This document shows positions 26,244-33,896 of a stretch of 34,788 bases of DNA, one piece after another. Under the pieces are notes generated by a model. It saw only the letters and a list, made by a program, of their open reading frames with translations, did no database searches and was not told where the DNA came from. The stretch lies in contig JAMLJD010000044.1 in NCBI GenBank assembly GCA_023953775.1, positions 1-34,788 on the forward strand, in the 5' to 3' direction. Position 1 is the stretch's first letter; every line of letters begins with the position of its first letter. The position numbers and the translations under genes were made by a program. This DNA comes from Rhizobiaceae bacterium (GTDB taxonomy: Bacteria; Pseudomonadota; Alphaproteobacteria; Rhizobiales; Rhizobiaceae).

Positions 26244-26265
26244 ATCGCGTTTACGGATCTGGCAC

Positions 26266-26304
26266 CGGCATTCGGGCGACGCTGTCGCCTGTCCTGATAT
26301 GCCG
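26266..26304. repeat. Nested inverted repeats after the small membrane peptide gene
   Basis: Outer arms CGGCAT (26266-26271) and ATGCCG (26299-26304) enclose GGCGAC (26275-26280) and GTCGCC (26284-26289). No T-tract follows. It may cap the 3' end of the 46-residue gene transcript. The rest of the 183-bp gap to the gyrA stop shows nothing recognisable. Confidence 0.35.
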
Positions 26305-26426
26305 AACCGATTCGTCGTGACGCGATAGTGCTTCACGCCGGACAATCCGACCGCCACACCAGGCTAGGTTCCCTAACTCGCTGTCGCTTTTGCCGAGCTG
26401 ATGACCCGCGGAACGGCCGTCAAATC

Positions 26427-29213
26427 CTAGACTTCGGGATCGGGCGGTGATGGTTCCGGCGCCGCGTCGCCGCCGTTCTCGCCGGCATCGTTATCGTCAC
26501 CATCATCCTGGGGCTCCGAAATCCGCTCGACGGACACCACTCGCTCGCCTTCGGCCGTATTGAAGATCGTCACGCCCTTGGTGGCGCGGCTGGCGATGCG
26601 GATGCCGTCCACCGGCACGCGGATCACCTTGCCGCCATTCGTCACCAGCATGATCTGGTCTTCGTTGGCGACCGGGAAGGCCGCGATCAGCGGTCCGATC
26701 TCGCCAATCTTGGAGACGTCGGTCGCGCGGATGCCCTTGCCGCCGCGCCCGGTCACCCGGAAATCGTAGGACGACGAGCGCTTGCCGTAGCCGAATTCGC
26801 TGACGGTGAGCACGAACTCCTCGCGCTCCCGCATCCACTCGTAGCGCTCTTCCGACAGATCCGTCTCTTCGCCCGCCTCTTCGTTGGTGAGCGCGATGTC
26901 GTCGACCTCGTCGACCGCCTGCCGCCGCTCGGCGACCGCGCGCTTGAGGTAGGCGGCCCGCTCCGCCGGCGACGCGTCGACCCCACCCAGGATCGCCATC
27001 GAGATGACGCTGTCGCCGTCCGCGAGCGCGATGCCCCGCACGCCGACCGAATTGCGCCCCGCGAAGACGCGGACATCGGTGACCGCGAAGCGGATGCACT
27101 GGCCGGAGGCGGCCGTCAGGAGCACGTCGTCATTCTCCGTACAGGTGTAGACCCCGAGGATCTCGTCGCCCTCGTCCTCCAGCTTCATCGCGATCTTGCC
27201 GTTGCGGTTGACCTGGACGAAATCGCTGAGCTTGTTGCGCCGCACGGTGCCGCGCGTCGTCGCGAACATCACGTCGAGCTCGCCCCAGCTGTCCTCGCCC
27301 TCCGGCAGCGGCATGATCGTGGTGATCCGCTCGCCTTCCTCCAGCGGCAGCATGTTGCGCAGGAACTTGCCGCGCGACTGCGGCGAGCCGACCGGCAGGC
27401 GCCAGACCTTTTCCTTGTAGACGATGCCGCGCGAGGAGAAGAACAGGATCGGCGTGTGCGTGTTGGCCACGAACAGGCGGGTGACGAAATCCTCGTCCTT
27501 GGTCGACATGCCGGAGCGGCCCTTGCCGCCGCGGCCCTGCGCCCGGTAGATCGAGAGCGGCACGCGCTTGATGTAGCCCTCATGCGTGACGGTGACGACC
27601 ATGTCCTCGCGCTGGATCAGGTCCTCGTCGTCCATGTCCGGCCCGCCCTCGGCGAGCTCGGTGCGGCGCGGCGTGCTGAATTCGTCGCGCAGCAGGATCA
27701 GCTCGTCCTTGACGATCTGCTGGACCCGGGCGCGCGAGCCGAGAATGTCGAGATAGTCGGCGATCTCGACGCCGATCTTGTTCAATTCGTCGGCGATCTC
27801 GTCACGGCCGAGCGCCGTCAGCCGCTGCAGCCGCAGCTCGAGGATGGCCCGCGCCTGCTCCTCGGAGAGGTTGTACGTCCCGTCCTCGTTGATGCGGTGG
27901 CGCGGATCGTCGATCAGCCGGATCAGCGCCTCGACGTCGGACGCCGGCCAGCGGCGCTCCATCAGCTGCTCGCGCGCCGTCTGCGGGTCCGGCGCATGGC
28001 GGATCAGGTGGATGACCTCGTCGATATTGGCGACCGCGATCGCCAGGCCGACCAGCACATGCGCCCGGTCGCGCGCCTTGCGCAGCAGGAACTTCGTGCG
28101 CCGCGTGACGACGTCCTCGCGGAACACGACGAAGGCGCGCAGCATGTCCGGCAGCGTCATCTGCTCCGGCTTGCCGCCGTTCAGCGCCACCATGTTGGCT
28201 CCGAACGAGGTCTGCAGCGGCGTGAACCGGTAGAGCTGGTTCAGCACCACGTCGGCCATGGCGTCGCGCTTCAGCTCGATCACCACGCGGTAGCCCTGGC
28301 GGTCGCTCTCGTCGCGGATGTCCGAGATGCCCTCGATCCGCTTGTCGCGGACGAGCTCGGCCATCTTCTCGATCATCGAGGCCTTGTTGACCTGATACGG
28401 GATCTCGGTGACCACCAGCGCCTCGCGGTCGCCGCGGATCGTCTCCGTGGTCACCCTGCCGCGCATCACGATCGAGCCGCGCCCCGTCGAATAGGCGCTA
28501 TGGATGCCGGACCGGCCGAGCACGATGCCGCCGGTCGGGAAGTCGGGGCCCGGTATGATCTCCATGAGCTGTGCCAGCTCGATCGCCGGATTCTCGATCA
28601 GCGCGATGCAGCCGTCGACCACCTCGCCCAGATTGTGCGGCGGAATGTTCGTCGCCATGCCGACCGCGATACCGCCGGAGCCGTTGACGAGCAGGTTCGG
28701 GAACCGCGCCGGCAGCACCTTCGGCTCCTGGCCGGAGGCATCGTAGGTGTCCTGGAACTCGACGGTTTCCTTGTCGATGTCCTCGAGCAGCTCGTGCGCG
28801 ACCTTGGCGAGCCGCGCTTCGGTGTAGCGCATCGCCGCCGGCGGATCGCCGTCGATCGAGCCGAAATTGCCCTGCCCGTCGATCAGCGGCACGCGCAGCG
28901 ACCAGTCCTGCGCCATGCGCACCAGCGCGTCGTAAATCGAGGCGTCGCCATGCGGATGGTATTTACCCATCACGTCGGCGACGGGCCGCGCCGACTTCAC
29001 ATATTTGCGGTTCCAGTGGTAGCCGCTCTCGTGGCTGGCATAGAGGATGCGGCGGTGGACCGGCTTCAGCCCGTCGCGCACGTCGGGCAGCGCCCGGCTG
29101 ACGATCACGCTCATCGCATAATCGAGATAGGAGCGCTGCATCTCCTCGATGATCGAGATAGGCTCGATGCCTTCCGGCTCGCCCGGGCCGCGCGGTGTTG
29201 TCTGGTCAGTCAA
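26427..29213 (-). CDS. gyrA: DNA gyrase subunit A
   Basis: 928-residue type IIA topoisomerase subunit that cuts and rejoins DNA, with GyrB, to introduce negative supercoils. The breakage-reunion domain includes [17 protein letters not shown] and [10 protein letters not shown] with the catalytic Tyr. The C-terminal pinwheel domain carries the gyrase-defining GyrA box as QGRGGKG, which separates it from ParC. The acidic C-terminal tail (many Asp/Glu/Pro) is typical. Start is the TTG at 29213: an in-frame stop lies three codons upstream and the next ATG is inside conserved sequence (codon 25). In the quinolone-resistance region [12 protein letters not shown], Ala91 stands where E. coli has Ser83; Asp95 matches Asp87. 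Confidence 0.97.
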   Translation of the reverse strand: MTDQTTPRGPGEPEGIEPISIIEEMQRSYLDYAMSVIVSRALPDVRDGLKPVHRRILYASHESGYHWNRKYVKSARPVADVMGKYHPHGDASIYDALVRMAQDWSLRVPLIDGQGNFGSIDGDPPAAMRYTEARLAKVAHELLEDIDKETVEFQDTYDASGQEPKVLPARFPNLLVNGSGGIAVGMATNIPPHNLGEVVDGCIALIENPAIELAQLMEIIPGPDFPTGGIVLGRSGIHSAYSTGRGSIVMRGRVTTETIRGDREALVVTEIPYQVNKASMIEKMAELVRDKRIEGISDIRDESDRQGYRVVIELKRDAMADVVLNQLYRFTPLQTSFGANMVALNGGKPEQMTLPDMLRAFVVFREDVVTRRTKFLLRKARDRAHVLVGLAIAVANIDEVIHLIRHAPDPQTAREQLMERRWPASDVEALIRLIDDPRHRINEDGTYNLSEEQARAILELRLQRLTALGRDEIADELNKIGVEIADYLDILGSRARVQQIVKDELILLRDEFSTPRRTELAEGGPDMDDEDLIQREDMVVTVTHEGYIKRVPLSIYRAQGRGGKGRSGMSTKDEDFVTRLFVANTHTPILFFSSRGIVYKEKVWRLPVGSPQSRGKFLRNMLPLEEGERITTIMPLPEGEDSWGELDVMFATTRGTVRRNKLSDFVQVNRNGKIAMKLEDEGDEILGVYTCTENDDVLLTAASGQCIRFAVTDVRVFAGRNSVGVRGIALADGDSVISMAILGGVDASPAERAAYLKRAVAERRQAVDEVDDIALTNEEAGEETDLSEERYEWMREREEFVLTVSEFGYGKRSSSYDFRVTGRGGKGIRATDVSKIGEIGPLIAAFPVANEDQIMLVTNGGKVIRVPVDGIRIASRATKGVTIFNTAEGERVVSVERISEPQDDGDDNDAGENGGDAAPEPSPPDPEV

Positions 29214-29235
29214 ATCGGATCACGACGCTGATGGA

Positions 29236-29275
29236 AGAATCATATGTCCTTTATATAGGAGCGCGGCATGATTCT
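29236..29275. repeat. 8-bp inverted repeat in the gyrA-marC divergent spacer
   Basis: AGAATCAT (29236-29243) and ATGATTCT (29268-29275) are perfect inverted arms separated by 24 bp. They straddle the putative gyrA -10 region, so they could bind a regulator or form a cruciform sensitive to supercoiling. Function not known. Confidence 0.35.
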
Positions 29276-29279
29276 CCAA
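29252..29279 (-). promoter_or_regulatory. Candidate gyrA promoter
   Basis: Minus-strand TTGGAG (29279-29274) and TATATA (29257-29252) are 16 bp apart, in the most AT-rich part of the 254-bp gyrA-marC spacer and about 40 bp upstream of the gyrA start. Match to the -35/-10 consensus is moderate. Confidence 0.4.
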
Positions 29280-29467
29280 TGCGGGCGCGGGATTCGGGCT
29301 GCCTTTTATGCCATCGATTTCAATACGATGCGGCAAAACGTGAAGTTTTTTTGCAGCTTCGTGGCGCATATGTGTTCCGCGGCCCGCCCGGGGCGGCACT
29401 GGCGCTTGCGAGCGGCTTCCGTTACGACTTCGAAAACGAGCCGAATTCAACCGATCGCGAGCCTGTG

Positions 29468-30097
29468 ATGCCCGGCTTCGAAGCCATGTTCAACGCCTTC
29501 GTCACCCTTCTGGTGACCGTCGACCCGCCGGGGCTCGCGCCGCTGTTCCTGGCGCTCACGGCGGGCATGAACCGGGCCGAGCGCGGCCAGGTGGCGATGC
29601 GGGCGAGCGTCATCGGCTTCGCGGTGCTGGCGCTGTTCGCGGTCGCCGGGGCGGCCATTCTGTCGGTGTTCGGCATCACCCTGCCGGCCTTCCGCGTCGC
29701 CGGCGGTGTGCTGCTGTTCTGGATCGCCTTCGAGATGATCTTCGAGCGCCGTCAGGAGCGCCACGAAAAGAGCGCCCAGCGCGCCATCACCAAGGACATG
29801 ATCCGCAACATCGCCGCATTCCCGCTGGCCATACCGCTGATCGCCGGCCCGGGCGCGATCTCCGCGACGGTGCTGCTGTCCGGCAGCTTTTCGACCACAT
29901 TCGGGCGCATCGCGCTGGTGCTGATCATCCTGGCGACAACCGTGCTGACCTATCTGGTCTTCGTGCTTGCCGAGCGGGTCGACAATTTCCTCGGCGAGAC
30001 CGGCCGTTCGATCCTGACGCGCCTGCTCGGCGTCATCCTGGCGGCTCTGGCGGTCCAGTTCGTGGCCGACGGCATCAAGGCCCTGATCCTCGCCTGA
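29468..30097 (+). CDS. MarC family integral membrane protein
   Basis: 209-residue membrane protein with six predicted helices. The N-terminus (FVTLLVTVDPPGLAPLFLAL), the loop FRVAGGVLLFWIAFEMIF and the central AFPLAIPLIAGPGAISATVLL are typical of the MarC/UPF0056 family. Despite the name, a role in multiple antibiotic resistance was not upheld for E. coli MarC, and transport substrates are unknown. The start chosen is ATG 29468; ATG 29486 is an alternative and both have weak ribosome-binding sites. The longer 300-codon frame runs back into gyrA and is not supported. Divergent from gyrA. Confidence 0.88.
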   Translation: MPGFEAMFNAFVTLLVTVDPPGLAPLFLALTAGMNRAERGQVAMRASVIGFAVLALFAVAGAAILSVFGITLPAFRVAGGVLLFWIAFEMIFERRQERHEKSAQRAITKDMIRNIAAFPLAIPLIAGPGAISATVLLSGSFSTTFGRIALVLIILATTVLTYLVFVLAERVDNFLGETGRSILTRLLGVILAALAVQFVADGIKALILA

Positions 30098-30127
30098 CGC
30101 GCAATCGAACCCAACCGTCGGCTGGCC

Positions 30128-30514
30128 CTATCGTCCCGGCAGGTCGACCGTCATCTCCGCGCCGCCGAGACCGTGCACCAGATCGTGCGCGCGTATGACA
30201 ACGGTGCGCACGCCTTCGGGCACGGCAACGCCGGACAGGCTGCGCGTGAATGGCTGCTCGTCGTCATGCGGATGGAGCAGGACGCGCGTCCCGACAACCG
30301 TGCCATCGGTGGTCACCACGTCCCAGCGGTCCGCATAATGGTCCCAGCCGGCATCGTCATGGCGCACCGTGACATGGAACGTGTAGGTGCCGTTGCCGCC
30401 CGCCTCGACGCGCACGCCGACGACATCGGCCTCGCCGGCGCGAACCGGCAGGCTGCCCGGCCCGGCATGGAGGGCGGCCGACAGGATCAGGGCGATGACG
30501 GGGTTCCGGACCAT
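30128..30514 (-). CDS. Exported hypothetical protein
   Basis: 128-residue protein with a signal peptide (residues 1 to about 27: MVRNP, a hydrophobic core, then PVRAGEA). The mature part has alternating hydrophobic residues and GTYTFHVTVRHDDAGWDHYADRW, suggesting a small beta-sandwich; it is rich in His and Asp (HPHDDEQ, HDLVHGLGG), which could bind metal. No named family is recognised with confidence. ATG at 30514 has AGGA about 10 nt upstream. It is convergent with marC and lies 70 bp downstream of the VOC gene on the same strand. Confidence 0.7.
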   Translation of the reverse strand: MVRNPVIALILSAALHAGPGSLPVRAGEADVVGVRVEAGGNGTYTFHVTVRHDDAGWDHYADRWDVVTTDGTVVGTRVLLHPHDDEQPFTRSLSGVAVPEGVRTVVIRAHDLVHGLGGAEMTVDLPGR

Positions 30515-30584
30515 GGGCGGCGTTCCTGTGCTCGTGCCACGCCAGTGTGGCCGTCGCATCGCTCACCCGCCAGTCACATTCGCT

Positions 30585-30995
30585 TCAGGAGGCCAGCGGA
30601 TGGCCGGGCGCGAACTGCACGAGATCCCAGAGATTGCCATGGAGGTCGCGGAACACGGCGACCGTGCCGTAGTCCATGACTTTCGGCTCGCGCACGAATT
30701 CGACGCCCCTGGCGCGATAGCGCTCATAGTCGCGCTGGAAATCGTCCGTCTGCAGGAACAGGAAGACGCGGCCGCCGGTCTGGTTGCCGATGGCGGCGCG
30801 CTGGTCCTCGTCCGAAGCGCGGCCAAGCACCAGCGACGTGCCTCCGCCCTTTGGCGACACGACGACCCAGCGCTTGTCCTGTTCGGCCTGATAGGTGTCT
30901 TCCACGAGATCGAAGCCAAGCGTATCGCGATAGAAGGCGATCGCCTCGTCATAGTCGCGCACGACCAGCATGACATGCGCGAGGCGCTGGCTCAT
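30585..30995 (-). CDS. VOC superfamily (glyoxalase/bleomycin-resistance-like) protein
   Basis: 136-residue protein made of two beta-alpha-beta-beta-beta repeats of the vicinal oxygen chelate fold. The first starts LAHVMLVVRDYDEAIAFYRD-TLGF and the second contains VFLFLQTDDFQRDYERYRARG. His7 and the C-terminal DLHGNLWDLVQF segment supply possible metal ligands, with Asp where many glyoxalases have Glu. Substrate cannot be named. ATG at 30995 follows GGAGACGGG. Monocistronic, or followed by the exported protein gene. Confidence 0.88.
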   Translation of the reverse strand: MSQRLAHVMLVVRDYDEAIAFYRDTLGFDLVEDTYQAEQDKRWVVVSPKGGGTSLVLGRASDEDQRAAIGNQTGGRVFLFLQTDDFQRDYERYRARGVEFVREPKVMDYGTVAVFRDLHGNLWDLVQFAPGHPLAS

Positions 30996-31118
30996 CGTCC
31001 CGTCTCCGGATGACGCGCCGTCACGACGCTGCCTCTCCGCGCCGGGCCGTGACCGCCCGCTTCACCCTTGCGTTGCGGCCACCGCGCGCGGCGTGGCGCA
31101 TCCTTCCCGTGCCGGGCC

Positions 31119-31616
31119 TCAGAACGGGATCTCGTCGTCGAGATCGCGCGAGAAATTGCCGCCGCCGCCACTGGAACGGTTGTCGTCATTGGGACCGGAC
31201 TGACCGAAGCTGGAGCCGCCGCCGCGCCCGCCATACGACACCTGGCCCTGGTCACCGCCCTGCCCGCGCGAATCGAGCATCTGCAGCTCGCCGCGGAATT
31301 TCTGCAACACCACCTCGGTCGTGTAGCGGTCCTGGCCGGACTGGTCCTGCCATTTGCGGGTCTGGAGCTGGCCTTCGATATAAACCTTCATGCCCTTCTT
31401 CAGATACTGCTCCGCCACCTTGGCAAGCTGGTCGTTGAAGATCACGACATTGTGCCATTCGGTCCGCTCGCGCCGCTCGCCGGAAGACTTGTCGCGCCAC
31501 GTCTCCGATGTCGCCACCCGGATGTTGACCACCGGATCGCCCGAATTCAGCCGCCGGATATCGGGATCCGCACCGAGATTGCCGACCAGAATGACCTTGT
31601 TGACACTGCCTGCCAT
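31119..31616 (-). CDS. ssb: Single-stranded DNA-binding protein
   Basis: 165-residue SSB. The N-terminal OB fold (residues 1 to about 110) starts [18 protein letters not shown] and includes [21 protein letters not shown] (quoted in part) and [12 protein letters not shown] Gly/Ser/Gln-rich linker and the C-terminal acidic tip DDEIPF, which recruits replication and repair partners, follow. ATG at 31616 follows GGAG. A LexA box lies 139 bp upstream, so SOS control is likely. In many proteobacteria ssb and uvrA are adjacent and divergent; here a GST gene and a hypothetical gene lie between them. Confidence 0.96.
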   Translation of the reverse strand: MAGSVNKVILVGNLGADPDIRRLNSGDPVVNIRVATSETWRDKSSGERRERTEWHNVVIFNDQLAKVAEQYLKKGMKVYIEGQLQTRKWQDQSGQDRYTTEVVLQKFRGELQMLDSRGQGGDQGQVSYGGRGGGSSFGQSGPNDDNRSSGGGGNFSRDLDDEIPF

Positions 31617-31754
31617 GACGTTTCTCCACCAATCCGAACCTGGCCCCTCGGGGGCCGCTTATCTGCCTCGATACACCGTCGCGACACCGCCCTACCTATA
31701 GGCGTCCGCCTGCCACGCCGCCGCGCCAATTTCGATCAGTCCACAACTCTTTTT

Positions 31755-31769
31755 GTTCCCTATCTGTTC
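31755..31769. promoter_or_regulatory. LexA (SOS) box in the ssb-GST divergent spacer
   Basis: GTTC at 31755-31758 and GTTC at 31766-31769 are separated by exactly 7 bp, the direct-repeat LexA site of Rhizobiales and relatives (GAAC-N7-GAAC on the other strand). It is 139 bp from the ssb start and 145 bp from the GST start, within an AT-rich stretch suitable for promoters. The rest of the 297-bp spacer shows no other gene. Confidence 0.75.
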
Positions 31770-31913
31770 TTGACCAATCCGAGGTAAAATGCAAGTGATC
31801 GTGATGGCGGCACGATGTATCGCAGGCTATGGTCGGCGCCTCGCCTTTCGCACCGCGCCAGCTTTGGGCGGCGCGCCACAAGCAATCGTTTCCCAGGCAG
31901 TCAGGACACGGCC

Positions 31914-32558
31914 ATGAAGCTCTACAACGCCAACCTTTCGCCCAATGCGCTGCGTGCGCGTGCCGCGATCGCCGAACTCGGCCTCGATGTCGAGATCGTC
32001 GACGTCGACCTGCGCGGCGGCGGCAACCGCACGCCCGAATTCCTCAGGCTCAATCCCAACGGCAAGGTGCCGGTGCTGGTCGAGGAAGGCCCCGGAGGCG
32101 ATTTCGTGCTGTGGGAAAGCCGCGCCATCAACGCCTACCTCGCGAGCCTCAAGCCGGAAAAGGGCCTCTACCCGGACGACCCGAAGACCCGCGCAACGAT
32201 CGACCAGTGGTCCTACTGGGGCGCGATCCATTTCGGGCCGACGATTCAGCGGGTGGTCTTCGAGCGGCTCCTGAAGCCGATGTTCGGCATGGGCGAGCCG
32301 GACGAGAGTGCGATCGAACCCCAGCTCAAGGAACTCGGACAGCTGCTGCCGGTGCTCGATGCGGCGCTCGAGGGCAAGGACTGGATTGCCGGCGAGCTCA
32401 GCCTCGCGGATTTCGCGATCGCCAGCGTGCTGGTCTACCGCAAGCCCGCCAGCATTTCGCTCGACGGATATGCCAACATCGACGCATGGATGGAGCGGAT
32501 GGAGAAGCGGCCGTCCTGGCAGGCCGCGACCGCCCCGCTCAAGGCTATGGCGGGGTAA
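31914..32558 (+). CDS. Glutathione S-transferase family protein
   Basis: 214-residue cytosolic GST. The N-terminal thioredoxin-like domain (1 to about 80) has Ser9 near the usual catalytic position, the cis-proline segment NPNGKVPVL and the glutathione-binding ESRAINAYL. The C-terminal all-helical domain includes the N-capping block LSLADFAIAS. Substrate is unknown. ATG at 31914 is preceded by AGGA at 8-nt spacing; the longer in-frame extension into the spacer is not family-like. It is monocistronic, with a terminator downstream, and shares its promoter spacer and LexA box with ssb. Confidence 0.92.
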   Translation: MKLYNANLSPNALRARAAIAELGLDVEIVDVDLRGGGNRTPEFLRLNPNGKVPVLVEEGPGGDFVLWESRAINAYLASLKPEKGLYPDDPKTRATIDQWSYWGAIHFGPTIQRVVFERLLKPMFGMGEPDESAIEPQLKELGQLLPVLDAALEGKDWIAGELSLADFAIASVLVYRKPASISLDGYANIDAWMERMEKRPSWQAATAPLKAMAG

Positions 32559-32626
32559 CCGCTCAAGGCAGTGAGGGGCCAGCCACGCCGGCCGCGAACC
32601 CCTCTTCCATCGGCGAATATGAAGGT

Positions 32627-32666
32627 GCCCCGCCGCCTCCTGGTTTCCGGGCGCGCGGGGCTTTTT
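32627..32666 (+). terminator. Rho-independent terminator after the GST gene
   Basis: GCCCCGC (32627-32633) pairs with GCGGGGC (32655-32661), and five T residues follow (32662-32666). The loop of 21 nt is long but can fold internally. It begins 68 bp after the GST stop. Confidence 0.65.
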
Positions 32667-33035
32667 GGCCGTTGGCCTTGTTGCCGGCACGAAGGCTCGG
32701 CATCTCTTCCGGATGGCCGGACAATGTCCGGTCGATCCGGCACAGTGATCAGATTGTAGGGTCAGGCGGCCGCTCGACGATCCTGCCGGACGCAATGCCG
32801 GCCGATCTCATCGGGTCGGACGTGGCTCCACGCGCTGGTGGAGCCTGTAGGGACTGTCCGGTGGGGTCATTGCCTCCTCCGTATCCTGTTGCTCCGTGTC
32901 GCCTTGCCGCGCTCCAGCCTGCGCGTCTCCCCTGTCCATCCAAGGACCGGACGGCCGCAAACGAGCAGCGGACGACCGGCGAAGTCTGCGCCTGATATCG
33001 CCCGACGTCAAGCAGGCCCGGCCAGGGTTCGGACC
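32667..33035. other. Gene-free spacer with palindromes between the GST terminator and a hypothetical gene
   Basis: No frame here has a ribosome-binding site or a family I recognise. It holds a near-perfect palindrome CCGGACA-A-TGTCCGG (32717-32731) and a hairpin GGCTCCAC/GTGGAGCC (32824-32831 and 32838-32845) without a U-tract. A degraded mobile element is possible, but no terminal repeat pair or target duplication is evident. Confidence 0.4.
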
Positions 33036-33548
33036 CTAGTTCGTCCGGCGCGCGAAATGCTCGTAGGTGATCCGCCAGGCGTCGTCTTCGGACGCCCGCT
33101 CCTCGCCGATCCAGTGGAAGCTGTCGGCCGTGATCTCGGTGAAACGCCAGCGTGCCTTCAGGCCGCGCAAATCCTCGCCCACCTGGACGATGTCGCCGCC
33201 TTCCGCGCGCCCGATCTGCCGCGAATAGTCCTGGTTGAGCGGATCGGCCCAGATGATGTGCCAGCCGTCGATCCCGGGATCGTAGATGCGCCAGGTCGTG
33301 CCATACATGGTCGACGGCGCGGGGCGTTTCGGCCTGATCCAGACGTCCTGGATCGCCCGCCCCTCGAGCACCCAGCCGAAATGGATTTCGCCGCTCGACC
33401 TTTCGACCGCGCCGTCGTGGTGATGATGCAGCGTATCCATCTCCCAGCTGCCGATCAGCCAACCGTAAAGGCTCATCTCCTTTGCCCGGCCGGCGGGGGG
33501 CGCCCCGGAGCCGAGTGCTTCGAGGAATGCGGAGACGTCGCTGGTCAT
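33036..33548 (-). CDS. Conserved hypothetical protein (possible DUF1579/lipocalin-like)
   Basis: 170-residue soluble protein without a signal peptide. It contains LYGWLIGSWEMD (about 27-38), which resembles the LxGxW motif of lipocalin-like proteins, then alternating beta-type segments rich in Trp (GEIHFGWVLEGRAIQDVW, YGTTWRIYDPGIDGWHIIWADP, ARWRFTEITADSFHWIGEE). A beta-barrel binding small molecules is plausible. It resembles DUF1579-type proteins in layout; I cannot confirm the family. ATG at 33548 has GGAAGGG about 10 nt upstream. It is divergent from uvrA across a 348-bp spacer. Confidence 0.75.
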   Translation of the reverse strand: MTSDVSAFLEALGSGAPPAGRAKEMSLYGWLIGSWEMDTLHHHHDGAVERSSGEIHFGWVLEGRAIQDVWIRPKRPAPSTMYGTTWRIYDPGIDGWHIIWADPLNQDYSRQIGRAEGGDIVQVGEDLRGLKARWRFTEITADSFHWIGEERASEDDAWRITYEHFARRTN

Positions 33549-33896
33549 GGTCGAAGACCCTTCCTGTCCGGATGGTTGCCCGCGGTGCCTGCGCCGGCGG
33601 CTCGCGATGTGGAGCCGCCCGAGTGCGGCGTACGGCGTACCGCGATCCCAACCAGCGGTAGCCCGCTTTGTCGATGCCGGCGGCGCCGTGACGCCGCGCC
33701 TCCTGACGGCAGGGTGTCAGGAAGTCGTTCATTCTTTGTTCGTTGCGCTTGCCCCGGCTTCCAAAACGGGTGAAAACCGCCATGATCGGATTCCTGCGCC
33801 GCGTGTCCTCGACTTCGGGCGCGGGATACCTAAATGTGTTGTCCGGCCCCGCGCCGGAACAGCCAACACGAAAATCAGCAAGGCGGCAGGCTGGTC
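33549..33896. other. Divergent promoter spacer upstream of uvrA
   Basis: Gap of 348 bp with no convincing gene. Its recognisable element is the LexA box at 33727-33741, listed separately. The AT-rich stretch around that box is the best location for the uvrA promoter; the leader to the uvrA ATG would be more than 100 nt long. Confidence 0.5.
33727..33741. promoter_or_regulatory. LexA (SOS) box upstream of uvrA
   Basis: GTTC at 33727-33730, 7 bp, GTTC at 33738-33741: an exact match to the alphaproteobacterial LexA direct repeat. It is 155 bp upstream of the uvrA ATG. uvrA is a classic SOS gene in these bacteria, which supports function. Confidence 0.82.

Noticed and set aside
27456..29231. 591-codon plus-strand frame opposite gyrA
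   Set aside because: Mirror of gyrA codon bias; no recognisable domain.
29195..29467. N-terminal extension of the marC frame
   Set aside because: The MarC family starts at the first membrane helix; the extension overlaps gyrA, has no family similarity and includes promoter sequence.
32808..33011. 67-codon minus-strand frame in the gene-free spacer
   Set aside because: No ribosome-binding site and Arg/Pro-rich composition; it spans a hairpin.
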